Of a DNA stretch of 64,000 bases, positions 45,594-54,925 are shown one piece after another. Origin of the DNA: Pseudohongiella sp. (GTDB taxonomy: Bacteria > Pseudomonadota > Gammaproteobacteria > Pseudomonadales > Pseudohongiellaceae); assembly GCF_011050365.1 (NCBI RefSeq), contig NZ_DRFV01000007.1:116001-180000 (forward strand). The letters run 5' to 3'. The notes below the pieces were generated by a model. The model did no database searches and had not been told where the DNA came from. It was given only the letters and a program-made list of their open reading frames with translations. How positions within the stretch are numbered: position 1 is the first letter of the stretch; each line of letters begins with the position of its first letter. The translations under genes and the position numbers were made by a program.

Positions 45594-45753
45594 AGTATTG
45601 TCTTGCCGCCTGCTAATTTTGTCTGGTGGTTGGTGCTGAATATCTTGATTCTGTGCCGGAAGTCATTAAAATGCGCCTCCGAAAGTCTTGTTACTGCAAC
45701 CGCGTTGTCCGACTTCAACCGAACGCCAACTGAACTGTCTTGAGAGAGCAAAT

Positions 45754-45885
45754 ATGACTAATCACGAATCAGCGATCGTCCTCACTGAAGAAGAAATCCA
45801 GGCCAACAGCCGTGTCGACGCGCTGGCCATTTTCTCTCTGGTTGTCATCGTGGTGGGACTGGTGGTTTTCTACGTCGCCAGCTGA
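45754..45885 (+). CDS. 43-residue single-pass membrane protein
   Basis: MTNHESAIVLTEEEIQANSR leads into one hydrophobic helix (about 23-42: ALAIFSLVVIVVGLVVFYVA). ATG 45754 has a GAGAG box upstream (45742-45746) at workable distance. In-frame codons extend further up to 45688 but look random. Function unknown. Convergent with the DUF2970 gene; both stop codons lie in the arms of one hairpin. Confidence 0.65.
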   Translation: MTNHESAIVLTEEEIQANSRVDALAIFSLVVIVVGLVVFYVAS

Positions 45886-45900
45886 GCCCTATCGGCTCAG
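45882..45900. terminator. shared hairpin between two convergent small genes
   Basis: CTGAGCC (45882-45888), 5-nt loop, GGCTCAG (45894-45900). The TGA of the 43-residue gene (45883-45885) and the TGA of the DUF2970 gene (45897-45899 on the minus strand) are in opposite arms. No T-tract follows on either strand. Confidence 0.45.
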
Positions 45901-46178
45901 TCCAGCACCACGTTCACAATAATAACCAGTGTCAGTACAAACAGAACCGTGAAGATCAGTGCGGCGCCGACAAAGCCTTTAATCGAGCCTTTCTCGAAGT
46001 CGCGCTCCTTGTTCTTCTGGTTCTGCACCCCGAAACTGGCCTGACCTACGCTAACCAGAGTCTGCCAGAATGACAATGACCCGCGGTTGCGGTCTTCCTG
46101 TTTAAGCGTCTCTTCTGTCTGATTGTCGGCAGTGTCAGTCTGTCCTTGCTCGTCTCTGTGTTCGTCTAATCGGGACAT
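45897..46178 (-). CDS. DUF2970 family membrane protein
   Basis: 93 residues. A charged, hydrophilic N-terminus (Asp/Glu/Gln-rich, about 40 residues) precedes the DUF2970 core SFWQTLVSVGQASFGVQNQK, a basic linker KNKERDFEKGSIKGF and one membrane helix to the C-terminus. Function unknown. It lies downstream of metH on the same strand. Confidence 0.82.
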   Translation of the reverse strand: MSRLDEHRDEQGQTDTADNQTEETLKQEDRNRGSLSFWQTLVSVGQASFGVQNQKNKERDFEKGSIKGFVGAALIFTVLFVLTLVIIVNVVLD

Positions 46179-46195
46179 ATACCCTCCAAAGCGGC

Positions 46196-46223
46196 AGCGG
46201 TCGCCGGTTGGCCGGCGACCGCT
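46196..46223 (-). terminator. perfect 12-bp stem between metH and the DUF2970 gene
   Basis: AGCGGTCGCCGG (46196-46207), loop TTGG, CCGGCGACCGCT (46212-46223). On the minus strand it lies about 65 bp after the metH stop and just before the DUF2970 start, without a T-run. It could be a processing or attenuating stem, or a partial terminator. The 46224-46288 stretch next to it is strikingly A+T-rich. Confidence 0.5.
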
Positions 46224-46288
46224 GAATATTCGCTAGTTATCTATTGTATCAATAAGTTTTAAGTGTAATAACTCAATTTATCGATAAG

Positions 46289-49200
46289 CTAATCCAGCAG
46301 ATTGGGTCGTAGCAGGCGACGTGCATCTTCATCGCTGAGTTGACGCCGCTCGGCAAAATCAGCGACCTGATCGTCATTGATCTTGCCCACGGAGAAGTAG
46401 CGCGATTCGGGATGCGCGAAGTAGAAGCCGCTGACAGCCGCAGCCGGCAGCATGGCGAAGCTCTCGGTCAATTGCATGTCGATGGCGTTTTCCACACCCA
46501 GCAGATCAAAAATGGCAACCTTGTCGGAATGTTCCGGGCAGGCAGGGTAGCCGGGAGCCGGTCGGATACCGCGGTATTTCTCCTTGATCAGGGCGTCGCC
46601 ATCAAGTTTTTCGTCCGGCGCGTAGCCCCAGTATTCGGTGCGCACGCGCTCATGCAAATGCTCCGCGAAGGCTTCTGCCAGACGATCTGCCAGGGCCTTG
46701 ACCATCAATGAGTTGTAGTCATTGTTTTCAGCGGCGTAGCGCTCTGCCAATTCCTGGGCGCCGATACCGGTAGTGACGGCAAAAGCGCCGACATAGTCAC
46801 TGGTCTGGTGGTCGCCCGGGGCGACAAAGTCCGCCAGCGACAGATTGGGAATATTGTCGGCTTTGGCGGCCTGCTGGCGCAGGAAGCTGAAGGTATGCAG
46901 CTTGTCCTTGTGCGCGCTGTCGGCGTACAGGGTGACGTCATTGCGGCCCGTGCGCGCGGCCGGCCAGAAGCCGAACACGCCTTGTGCGCGCAGCAGTTTT
47001 TCGTCAATCAGCTTTTTCAGCATGGCCTGAGCGTCAGCGAACAGGTCGCGCGCCGCTTCGCCGACAACCGGGTCCTGCAAAATCGCCGGATATTTGCCGG
47101 CCAGGCTCCAGGTAATGAAAAAAGGTGTCCAGTCGATGTAGGGCACCAGTTTCTCCAGCGGATAATCGTCCAGCACTTTGGCACCGGTAAAGGCGGGTGC
47201 AGTGATGGTCTTGTCACCCCAGCTGAAATCGCCAGCGTTGGCATTGGCCTCGGCAAAGGGCAGCAGGCTCTTGCGCTGGTCACGTCCGGAGGTGCGCGCA
47301 CGCACGGTGTCGTACTCGGCCTTGACGCCGGCGACAAAGCTGTCGCGGGTTTCGTCGCTGAGCAGGTTGCTCACTACGGTGACGCTGCGTGAGGCGTCGG
47401 GCACGTACACGGTCGCATTGTTGGTGTAGTTCTGTTCGATCTTTACTGCCGTGTGCGCTTTTGAAGTGGTGGCCCCGCCAATCAGCAAGGGTACTTTAAA
47501 ATCAAGTCGTTGCATCTCTTTTGCAACGTGAACCATTTCATCCAGCGACGGTGTGATCAGACCACTGAGGCCGATGATATCCACCTTGTGTTCTTTGGCC
47601 GCCTGCAGAATTTTCTCGCAGGGCACCATCACGCCGAGGTCGACAATGTCGTAGTTGTTGCAACCCAGCACCACGCCGACAATGTTCTTGCCGATGTCGT
47701 GGACGTCGCCTTTGACCGTGGCCAGCAACACTTTGCCCTTGGCTTTGGATTCGCCGCCGGCCGCTTCGAATTTTAATTTCTCGGCTTCGATATAAGGCAA
47801 CAGATACGCCACCGCCTGTTTCATGACGCGGGCACTTTTCACCACCTGGGGCAGGAACATCTTGCCGCTGCCGAACAGGTCGCCCACCACATTCATGCCG
47901 TCCATCAGCGGGCCTTCAATGACCTGGATAGGGCGATCAAATTGCTGTCTGGCTTCTTCGGTATCATCGTCAATGTAACGGGTGATGCCTTTGACCAGCG
48001 CGTGGGTGATACGCTCGCCCACCGGCGCGTCACGCCAGGCAACATCTTCGGTGGACTCATTGCTGCTGGTGCCGCTGTATTTGGCAGCGATCTCCATCAG
48101 CCGGTCAGTGCCATCGGGGCGGCGGTTGAGTACGATGTCTTCAACGCGTTCTTTAAGGTCGGCCGGAATCTCGTCATACACGGTCAACTGACCGGCGTTG
48201 ACAATACCCATGTTGAGCCCGGCCTTGATGGCGTGGAACAGGAACACCGAGTGAATTGCTTCGCGCACCGGATCATTGCCACGGAACGAGAACGAGACAT
48301 TGCTGACGCCGCCCGATATCAGGGCGTGTGGCAGATTCTGACGGATGTATTTGCAGCTTTCGATAAAGTCGACGGCGTAATTGTTGTGCTCGTCTATGCC
48401 GGTGGCGATGGCAAAGATATTGGGGTCAAAAATGATGTCTTCGGGCGGAAAGCCGACCGCGCTGACCAGCAGGTCGTAGCTGCGTTTGCAGATTGCGCGT
48501 TTTTTCTCCAGGGTGTCGGCCTGGCCGTTTTCATCGAACGCCATTACCACAACGGCGGCGCCATAACGCCGGCACAGTCGGGCCTTGGCAAGAAAGTCTT
48601 CTTCGCCTTCTTTCAGGCTGATGGAGTTGACGATACCTTTGCCCTGAATGTTTTTCAGGCCGGTTTCAATGACTTCCCACTTGGAAGAGTCAATCATCAC
48701 CGGAACCCGGCTGATATCCGGTTCAGCAGCGATCAGGCGCAGGAATTTCTCCATCGCTGCGCGCGAATCCAGCATGCCTTCGTCCATGTTGATGTCGATA
48801 ACCTGGGCGCCGGATTCGACCTGTTGCAGGGCCACGTCCAGAGCTTCGTCATACAGGCCTTCCAGAATCAGTCGGGCAAACTTGCGTGAGCCGGTGATAT
48901 TGGTGCGTTCGCCAACGTTTACGAACAGACTGTCGGCTGCGATATTGAAGGCTTCCAGACCACTGAGCCGGCATTTAACCTCGATTTCGGGAATAACCCG
49001 GGGCGGGTATTTGCTGACGGCGTCGGCTATGGCGCGGATGTGCTGCGGCGATGAGCCACAGCAGCCGCCGATAATGTTAAGGAAGCCGCTGGCGGCGAAT
49101 TCTTCAACAATTTCAGCCATTTCGCGCGCGCTTTGATCGTATTCCCCAAACTCATTGGGCAGGCCGGCGTTGGGGTGCGCCGAGACAAAGGTGTTGGCCA

Positions 49201-49996
49201 GGCGCGAGATTTCCTCGATATGGGGACGCAGTTGCGCGGCGCCCAGCGCGCAGTTGAAACCGATGGACAGTGGGCGTGAATGTGACAGCGCATTCCAGAA
49301 AGCCTCAACGGTCTGGCCGGACAGGGTGCGGCCGCTGGCATCGGTAATGGTGCCGGAAATCATGATGGGCAGCTCGATGCCCAGCCGCTCCATGGTGCTG
49401 TGAGCCGCAAACGCAGCGGCCTTGGCGTTGAGCGTATCGAAAATGGTTTCGATCAACAACAGATCGGCACCGCCTTCAATAAGGCCTTCAACCGCGACTT
49501 CATAATCCGCGACCAGGGCGTCAAAATCGGTGGCGCGATATCCAGGGTCGTTGACGTCCGGGGACAGCGATGCAGTGCGGCTGGTCGGTCCGACGACGCC
49601 GGCGACAAAGCGCGGCCGTGACGGATCCTGCCGGGTGACGGCATTACAGCACTCGCGTGCCAGTCTTGCCGCCTCGACGTTAAGCTCGCGGACAATGGCC
49701 TGTAGCCCATAGTCTGATTGTGAAACCGCTGTCGAGTTGAAGGTGTTGGTCTCTACGATATCGGCGCCGGCATCAAGGTAGGCATGGTGAATTTTGCGGA
49801 TCACATCCGGTCGCGTCAGCGTCAGCAGGTCGTTATTGCCGGCCAGGTCACTGGCATGATCCTGAAACCGGTCACCCCGGAAATCCGCCTCTTGCAGCTT
49901 TTCCGCCTGAATCATGGTGCCCATCGCGCCATCAAGCACCAGTATGCGCTGGCTGAGGGCTTGGCGGAGAGTGGCGAAAGCGGGATGTTGTTTCAT
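46289..49996 (-). CDS. metH: cobalamin-dependent methionine synthase
   Basis: 1235 residues from ATG 49996 (ATG 50008 adds four). All four modules are present: homocysteine domain with zinc Cys in [10 protein letters not shown] (about 246) and GGCCGSSPQ (about 312); pterin domain from about 355 ([20 protein letters not shown]); cobalamin domain with [12 protein letters not shown] (about 762), whose His is the lower B12 ligand; and the activation domain ending with [12 protein letters not shown] (about 1148). It makes methionine from homocysteine and methyl-tetrahydrofolate. No B12 riboswitch is evident in the short upstream region. Confidence 0.97.
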   Translation of the reverse strand: MKQHPAFATLRQALSQRILVLDGAMGTMIQAEKLQEADFRGDRFQDHASDLAGNNDLLTLTRPDVIRKIHHAYLDAGADIVETNTFNSTAVSQSDYGLQAIVRELNVEAARLARECCNAVTRQDPSRPRFVAGVVGPTSRTASLSPDVNDPGYRATDFDALVADYEVAVEGLIEGGADLLLIETIFDTLNAKAAAFAAHSTMERLGIELPIMISGTITDASGRTLSGQTVEAFWNALSHSRPLSIGFNCALGAAQLRPHIEEISRLANTFVSAHPNAGLPNEFGEYDQSAREMAEIVEEFAASGFLNIIGGCCGSSPQHIRAIADAVSKYPPRVIPEIEVKCRLSGLEAFNIAADSLFVNVGERTNITGSRKFARLILEGLYDEALDVALQQVESGAQVIDINMDEGMLDSRAAMEKFLRLIAAEPDISRVPVMIDSSKWEVIETGLKNIQGKGIVNSISLKEGEEDFLAKARLCRRYGAAVVVMAFDENGQADTLEKKRAICKRSYDLLVSAVGFPPEDIIFDPNIFAIATGIDEHNNYAVDFIESCKYIRQNLPHALISGGVSNVSFSFRGNDPVREAIHSVFLFHAIKAGLNMGIVNAGQLTVYDEIPADLKERVEDIVLNRRPDGTDRLMEIAAKYSGTSSNESTEDVAWRDAPVGERITHALVKGITRYIDDDTEEARQQFDRPIQVIEGPLMDGMNVVGDLFGSGKMFLPQVVKSARVMKQAVAYLLPYIEAEKLKFEAAGGESKAKGKVLLATVKGDVHDIGKNIVGVVLGCNNYDIVDLGVMVPCEKILQAAKEHKVDIIGLSGLITPSLDEMVHVAKEMQRLDFKVPLLIGGATTSKAHTAVKIEQNYTNNATVYVPDASRSVTVVSNLLSDETRDSFVAGVKAEYDTVRARTSGRDQRKSLLPFAEANANAGDFSWGDKTITAPAFTGAKVLDDYPLEKLVPYIDWTPFFITWSLAGKYPAILQDPVVGEAARDLFADAQAMLKKLIDEKLLRAQGVFGFWPAARTGRNDVTLYADSAHKDKLHTFSFLRQQAAKADNIPNLSLADFVAPGDHQTSDYVGAFAVTTGIGAQELAERYAAENNDYNSLMVKALADRLAEAFAEHLHERVRTEYWGYAPDEKLDGDALIKEKYRGIRPAPGYPACPEHSDKVAIFDLLGVENAIDMQLTESFAMLPAAAVSGFYFAHPESRYFSVGKINDDQVADFAERRQLSDEDARRLLRPNLLD

Positions 49997-50149
49997 GGTC
50001 AGTTCCATAGTTCGGTTCACCGGCGACGCTGTCTGGTGGCAGCCGATTTCAATGTTGTGGCGAATTTCAAGGAGGCGCAATTCTACCAGAAGCGGAGCCG
50101 TCCCGGATAAATTTGTGTCTTTTCGGTAGGGGGAGCTGCAAATTAGATA

Positions 50150-50174
50150 ATAACCGAGTAAAATAGTCGGCTAT
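50150..50174 (+). promoter_or_regulatory. IscR type 1 binding site upstream of nfuA
   Basis: This 25-mer is an interrupted palindrome, ATAaCCGA...TCGGcTAT. Compared with the IscR type 1 consensus as I recall it (ATASYYGACTRWWWYAGTCRRSTAT), 23 of 25 positions agree; the exceptions are A at position 4 and G at position 9. It lies 57 bp before the nfuA start, and nfuA is a known IscR target in E. coli. Confidence 0.72.
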
Positions 50175-50231
50175 TAACCGACAGCAAGACTCAATGTCAG
50201 AATCAAGTCAGAGAAGAGGCGCGCCGTATTT

Positions 50232-50813
50232 ATGGTCACGATCACAGAACCCGCACAGGAATACCTGGCAGAACTGCTGAAAAAACAGGATTGTGAGGGC
50301 ATCGGTATCCGGGTGTTTATACTGGATCCGGGTACGCCCAAGGCAGAAACCTGTATCTCGTTTTGCCGTCCTGGTGAGGAAAAGGAAGAAGACGAGCGTA
50401 AATCCTATGCCCATTTTGATGCCTGGGTGGAAAACCGCAGCATTCCGTTTCTGGAAGACGCGGTGGTGGATTACGCCAAGGACAGCATGGGCGGTCAACT
50501 GACAATCAAGGCACCGAACTCGCGTTTACCCAAAATACGTGATGACAGTCCGCTGGAGGATCGCATCAATTACGTCCTGTATAACGAAATCAACCCGTCT
50601 CTGGCTTCGCACGGCGGCGTGGTCAGTCTGGAAGAGATAGTTGATGACTCCATTGCCGTGCTCAAATTCGGCGGCGGCTGTCAGGGTTGTGGCATGGTTG
50701 ATGTCACGCTGAAAGAGGGCGTGGAAAAAACCCTGGTGGAAAACGTGCCCGGATTGACCGGTGTGCGCGACGTCACTGACCACAGTAACCGCGAGAATGC
50801 CTATTTCCAGTGA
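50232..50813 (+). CDS. nfuA: Fe-S cluster biogenesis/carrier protein NfuA
   Basis: 193 residues. N-terminal degenerate A-type carrier domain ([18 protein letters not shown], with the usual Cys largely missing) and C-terminal Nfu domain with [16 protein letters not shown] and the cluster-binding [20 protein letters not shown] (C-x2-C, about 155-158). It carries 4Fe-4S clusters to target enzymes under stress or iron limitation. The IscR-like site upstream predicts repression when clusters are plentiful. Confidence 0.95.
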   Translation: MVTITEPAQEYLAELLKKQDCEGIGIRVFILDPGTPKAETCISFCRPGEEKEEDERKSYAHFDAWVENRSIPFLEDAVVDYAKDSMGGQLTIKAPNSRLPKIRDDSPLEDRINYVLYNEINPSLASHGGVVSLEEIVDDSIAVLKFGGGCQGCGMVDVTLKEGVEKTLVENVPGLTGVRDVTDHSNRENAYFQ

Positions 50814-50866
50814 GGTTTTGGGGCAAGCGGTCGGTGATTGACTGCTTCGGGGCGCGCTGACCCGGC

Positions 50867-51544
50867 TCAGGCCGGGTAGCGTTGTTTGAGCGCCTGATAC
50901 AGCTGGGTAGGGTAGCCGTCGGCGGTTGCTGACAGTGTGGCCATGACCTCTACCAGGTGTTCGTTGTCCTCTTTGCCGTGCCATATTTTCTGATAGCTGC
51001 CGTCCTTGTAGCCATGATCCTGGCGAAAAAAGTTGAGCACGTTCTTGCTCACATATTGTGCAAACAGATCATCCCAGCTCATACCACAATCCCGCATGAT
51101 GGCCGCGAATACGACGATTTCGATACGGCGGGCAGCCGCCAGCGCGGTCAATAATTCCAGTTTGTCCAATAGTGTCAGGTCTGCGAGCGAGTAGGACCGG
51201 CCGTCAAAAATAATGACCTCGTTGCCGCCATCGCGGCAGTTGTGCAGCAGATGATCACTGGCGGCGGCTTCATCACCTTGCTGTCGCAACAGGATTTCGG
51301 AAAGAATAAAGTGCCAGATGTCGATGACTTCCATTTGCAGTTGTGCCATGTCCAGGCTCTGCTTCTTCCACCACTTCCAGCCATGGTGCTCGATAGCCTC
51401 GGCTGCTTCCACGACAACTGCCCTTAAATAGGGATAGGCAGCCTTGATCCAGTCGGGATCGACCTTGTGGTTCATCGCTGCCTGCAGTGACAGCATGGTT
51501 GTCAGTTGCTGTGGTGAGGGCATCTGTGGTGATGGTTCGGACAT
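50867..51544 (-). CDS. dimeric all-alpha dUTP diphosphatase (MazG-like)
   Basis: 225 residues. The paired metal-binding helices EAAEAIEHHGWKWWKK (ExxE) and QLQMEVIDIWHFIL (ExxD) are those of dimeric dUTPases, and QYVSKNVLNFFRQDHGYKDG with KIWHGKEDNEHL matches the C-terminal part of the family. It hydrolyses dUTP (and dUDP) to dUMP, keeping uracil out of DNA. It is convergent with nfuA. This class is unrelated to the trimeric Dut, which is not in the window. Confidence 0.85.
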   Translation of the reverse strand: MSEPSPQMPSPQQLTTMLSLQAAMNHKVDPDWIKAAYPYLRAVVVEAAEAIEHHGWKWWKKQSLDMAQLQMEVIDIWHFILSEILLRQQGDEAAASDHLLHNCRDGGNEVIIFDGRSYSLADLTLLDKLELLTALAAARRIEIVVFAAIMRDCGMSWDDLFAQYVSKNVLNFFRQDHGYKDGSYQKIWHGKEDNEHLVEVMATLSATADGYPTQLYQALKQRYPA

Positions 51545-51627
51545 GATGATGGTTCCTGATAGTACTTGCGACGGACGGCAGAGTTTAGCAGAGTTGCGTT
51601 GAGGCTCAACGCTCGGGCGGCAGGTGA

Positions 51628-51933
51628 CTAGCGGGAGCGTGATGACTGGGCCGCGTTCAGTTCGGATTTTTGCGCTTCGAGTGAGCGCAACATTTCCTTG
51701 CGGCTTTGCAGCATGTCTTTGTAGGAGACTCTCAGTTCGGTATCACTGGCATCCAGATTCTCCAGCCAATCGGTCAGAATCTGAATTTCCATGTTTAGCT
51801 GGGCAATACCCTGTTCGAGCAGGCCTGGCTCGATATCAGGTGTGCGCGAACGCTTTCGCTTGTCAGTGAAGGTCATTCCAGTGATCCTTGGGTTCCTGCT
51901 AACCATTGTATCCTGCTGAGAAGTGTCGGCCAA
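51628..51933 (-). CDS. small helical/coiled-coil protein, unknown
   Basis: 101 residues; Met11 or Met20 are alternative starts. The C-terminal 60 residues (IEPGLLEQGIAQLNMEIQIL and beyond) form a probable coiled coil rich in Glu, Leu and Gln with no Cys. I do not recognise the family. It stands alone between the dUTPase gene and the membrane protein downstream, all on the minus strand. Confidence 0.55.
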   Translation of the reverse strand: MADTSQQDTMVSRNPRITGMTFTDKRKRSRTPDIEPGLLEQGIAQLNMEIQILTDWLENLDASDTELRVSYKDMLQSRKEMLRSLEAQKSELNAAQSSRSR

Positions 51934-52045
51934 TTGCCCGAAAGCATTAGAGGATGGAGACAGTGCATCCGAAAAATGCTGGCAGAGCTGGCGAAGACTA
52001 AACTGACATCTTTGTCAATAGGCTCTCACACTGGCCCTAAAATGG

Positions 52046-52705
52046 TCAAGAGATAGCTGCTAACCATCGTTTGCGGTGAAAAATACGTGCACTTTGATGG
52101 GCTGCCGGCTCGCCCAGCAGTTTTGCCAGTTGCTTGCGATCAGATTTGGTCAGCAGCCGCAGCTCCCGATAACCGATTTCCGGCCAGGGCATATCCAGTG
52201 CGTCAAGCTCTTGCGCATCAAATTGCTGTGCCAGCAGCCTGGGGATGGGGTCAGGCAGTCCCTCGACCCTGTCGTGCAAAAAACTGGCGTGGGCGGCGAG
52301 CCTGAACAGTGCGTGCAGCCATTGTTGGCGCGTCGCAGAGTCTGTGTCCGGGTTACGAATGGCGGCACGCATGACGCGCGCGGCATGCTCGAAGCTTTGC
52401 CATTGTGGCCACGCCTGCCGGCAAGTGGACACTGCCTCCTGGTAACGTCCCTGGTCCCTGAGTGCCTGACACCGCTGGCGCCAGTCCGCGTTAGCAGCCT
52501 CCGGGGCGGACTCGACAGTCACCGTCACAGCCGGTTCGGATACTGCCATGGGGGTCTTGAGTGGGGGCAGGGGTTGTTCCCGCGCCACCAGCTCTTGCCG
52601 CCTGCGTTCCTGGTGATGGCGCAGTGCATAGATAATGCCTGCCAGCAATAGTAGTGCCAGGATAAGGCTAACGATAACCATCATGGGTAATGTCTCCGTG
52701 TCCAT
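52046..52705 (-). CDS. single-pass membrane protein with helical repeat-like domain, unknown
   Basis: 219 residues from ATG 52705; upstream in-frame codons to 52870 look random. One N-terminal membrane helix (about 8-28), a Pro-rich linker (about 40-65), then a cytoplasmic helical part containing WRQRCQALRDQGRYQEAVST, which resembles a single tetratricopeptide unit, and a basic C-terminus. Function unknown. Could be an assembly or scaffold factor, but that is a guess. Confidence 0.6.
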   Translation of the reverse strand: MDTETLPMMVIVSLILALLLLAGIIYALRHHQERRRQELVAREQPLPPLKTPMAVSEPAVTVTVESAPEAANADWRQRCQALRDQGRYQEAVSTCRQAWPQWQSFEHAARVMRAAIRNPDTDSATRQQWLHALFRLAAHASFLHDRVEGLPDPIPRLLAQQFDAQELDALDMPWPEIGYRELRLLTKSDRKQLAKLLGEPAAHQSARIFHRKRWLAAIS

Positions 52706-52891
52706 GCAGCCAGTACCCCTGATCGCGGGACTTTGCTGGCAGCAAGTTACTATAACTGTTTGTTGAGGTGAATCGGTAAAAGAAGATACACAAAATACTA
52801 TCACCTGCATGACAGATTTGTTATTATGCGCGCGCTGTCTGTTGAGACGTTTCGCCAAAACATGTGGCAACGAAAATAGACAAAATAAATC

Positions 52892-52920
52892 TTGACTGCG
52901 ACGACGAAGCTAACTAAAAT
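52892..52920 (+). promoter_or_regulatory. promoter of tRNA-Glu
   Basis: TTGACT (52892-52897), 17-bp spacer, TAAAAT (52915-52920), followed by a G+C-rich discriminator (TCGCGCCGC), the pattern expected for stringently controlled stable-RNA promoters. Confidence 0.75.
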
Positions 52921-52959
52921 TCGCGCCGCTTTCTGCAATAAGGCAGGAAAATTTTTTCT

Positions 52960-53035
<76 letters not shown>

Positions 53036-53041
53036 TTTTGT

Positions 53042-53070
53042 AAGCCTGGCTTTTGCCAGGCTTTTTTTTT
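53042..53070 (+). terminator. Rho-independent terminator after tRNA-Glu
   Basis: AAGCCTGGC (53042-53050), TTTT loop, GCCAGGCTT (53055-53063), then a run of T to 53070. Confidence 0.93.
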
Positions 53071-53088
53071 GGAATTTGAGAAGCGACC

Positions 53089-54024
53089 ATGTCACATGCC
53101 GATTCACAAAATGCCATCTCCATCCGTAATCTTCGCAAGACCTATGCCAATGGGCATGTTGCCCTGAAGGGCATCGATCTGGATGTCAAAGAAAACGATT
53201 TCTTTGCTTTGCTGGGTCCAAACGGTGCCGGCAAGTCCACGATCATTGGCATCATTTCGACACTGGTCAATGCCAGTGACGGCACGATTAAAATATTCGG
53301 TAAAGACGTCGCCAGTCATGTTTATGAAGCCAAGCAATCTTTGGGTGTCGTGCCGCAGGAGATCAATTTCAGTCAGTTTGAAAAAGTTGCTGACATTGTT
53401 ATGACCCAGGCGGGATACTACGGGCTGAAAGGCTCCCTGGCCCGTGAGCGTACCGAAAAATATCTGAAAAAACTGGATCTGTGGGACAAACGTGACAACC
53501 GCTCCCGCATGTTGTCCGGTGGCATGAAACGTCGACTGATGATCGCCCGCGCCCTGGTGCATGAACCCCGCCTGTTGATTCTGGACGAGCCGACCGCCGG
53601 CGTGGACATCGAGCTGCGACGCTCAATGTGGGAGTTTCTGCAGGAAATCAATCGCAACGGCACCACTATCATTCTGACCACGCATTATCTGGAAGAGGCG
53701 GAGAGTCTGTGCCGCAACATCGCCATCATCGACCATGGGCAGATCGTGGAAAATACCAGCATGCGTGCGCTGCTTGGTAAGCTTGCGATGCAGACGCTGG
53801 TATTTGACACCGTCAACGATATTTCCACCGCCCCTCAGTTTAATGACCCGGAAGTGAAGTGTCAGTGGATTGATTCGCACAGCTTCGAGGTCACCATGAG
53901 TACCGATCGGGATATCAATGCCTTGTTCACGGCGCTTAACCAGCAGAACGTGCTGATCAAGAGCATGAGAAATAAAACCAACCGGCTGGAAGAGTTATTC
54001 CTGTCCCGTCTGAATTCCCGGTAG
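53089..54024 (+). CDS. yadG: ABC exporter ATP-binding protein (YadG family)
   Basis: 311 residues. Walker A LLGPNGAGKSTIIGI (about 43-57), signature RMLSGGMKRRLMIARAL (LSGGM, about 143-147), Walker B LLILDEPTAGVDIELR and the H-loop TTHYLEEAESL. A C-terminal regulatory region follows. It energises export through the permease encoded next. Substrate unknown; E. coli yadGH has the same arrangement. Confidence 0.92.
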   Translation: MSHADSQNAISIRNLRKTYANGHVALKGIDLDVKENDFFALLGPNGAGKSTIIGIISTLVNASDGTIKIFGKDVASHVYEAKQSLGVVPQEINFSQFEKVADIVMTQAGYYGLKGSLARERTEKYLKKLDLWDKRDNRSRMLSGGMKRRLMIARALVHEPRLLILDEPTAGVDIELRRSMWEFLQEINRNGTTIILTTHYLEEAESLCRNIAIIDHGQIVENTSMRALLGKLAMQTLVFDTVNDISTAPQFNDPEVKCQWIDSHSFEVTMSTDRDINALFTALNQQNVLIKSMRNKTNRLEELFLSRLNSR

Positions 54025-54084
54025 ATAAATTTTAGAGAGCATTTGCAGCAGAGCATCCATCAGCAGTTCAGCAAAGGTACGCAC

Positions 54085-54858
54085 ATGTTTGCCAATCACA
54101 AGTACATTGCATTTGAAACCATTGTTGTCAAAGAAGTCCGGCGCTTTACCCGCATCTGGTTGCAGACCCTGGTGCCACCGGCCATCACTATTGGTTTGTA
54201 TTACCTGATCTTCGGCAATCTGATTGGTCGTCGCATTGGTGAAATGGGTGGCTACGACTACATTGATTTCATCGTGCCCGGGCTGATCATGATGGCTGTC
54301 ATACAGAACGCCTACTCCAACGTGTCATCGTCTTTTTTCAGCAACAAGTTTCAGCGTTGCGTTGAGGAGATTCTGGTGTCACCTGTCCCCAATTACATCA
54401 TTCTGCTGGGTTTCGTGGCTGGTGGTATGGCACGGGGCCTGGCCGTCGGCATTATCGTAACGCTGATGTCGTTTGTGTTTACCTCATTGAGCATTGAACA
54501 CGTGTGGCTGACAATACTGGTAGTACTGCTGACTGCCATGGTGTTTTCACTGGCGGGATTCATCAACGCACTGTTTGCCAATACGTTTGATGATATTTCG
54601 ATTATTCCGACATTTGTGCTGACGCCACTGATCTATCTGGGCGGTGTTTTTTACTCTATTGAATTGTTGCCGGCGGCGGGGCAGTGGGTTTCTGCTTTGA
54701 ATCCGGTCCTGTACATGGTGAACACGTTCCGCTTCGGTATCCTGGGTAGCAGCGACGTCAATATATACTGGGCTTTGTTTATGCTGGTTGTTTTCAGTGC
54801 GGTGCTGTTTGCCGTGGCGTTGATACTGCTTCGCCGCGGAACCGGGCTGCGCCACTGA
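54085..54858 (+). CDS. yadH: ABC-2 type permease (YadH family)
   Basis: 257 residues from ATG 54085 (AAAGG upstream); an in-frame ATG at 54043 is less likely. Six membrane segments of ABC-2 type; SSFFSNKFQRCVEEILVSPV is the family signature, and the C-terminal VFYSIELLPAAGQWVSALNP block contains the conserved loop. Partners with the YadG ATPase 60 bp upstream. The substrate is not known. Confidence 0.92.
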   Translation: MFANHKYIAFETIVVKEVRRFTRIWLQTLVPPAITIGLYYLIFGNLIGRRIGEMGGYDYIDFIVPGLIMMAVIQNAYSNVSSSFFSNKFQRCVEEILVSPVPNYIILLGFVAGGMARGLAVGIIVTLMSFVFTSLSIEHVWLTILVVLLTAMVFSLAGFINALFANTFDDISIIPTFVLTPLIYLGGVFYSIELLPAAGQWVSALNPVLYMVNTFRFGILGSSDVNIYWALFMLVVFSAVLFAVALILLRRGTGLRH

Positions 54859-54925
54859 GTCCTTTTCTCCTGCGGTGCCGGGAGTAGTGATGCGTTTGAA
54901 TTTGAATGGTAAAGGTGACGCGATA

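Noticed and set aside
44712..45743. 343-codon open frame opposite the sulfite/nitrite reductase gene
   Set aside because: The reductase strand shows all cofactor-binding cysteines; the opposite translation has no motif and starts inside the gene.
47942..48889. 315-codon open frame opposite metH
   Set aside because: Same reasoning: metH domain order is intact across this stretch and the antisense product looks like a shadow.
50009..50231. Cobalamin riboswitch upstream of metH
   Set aside because: The gap is too short once the IscR-like site and nfuA leader are counted, and no B12-box-like sequence was seen.
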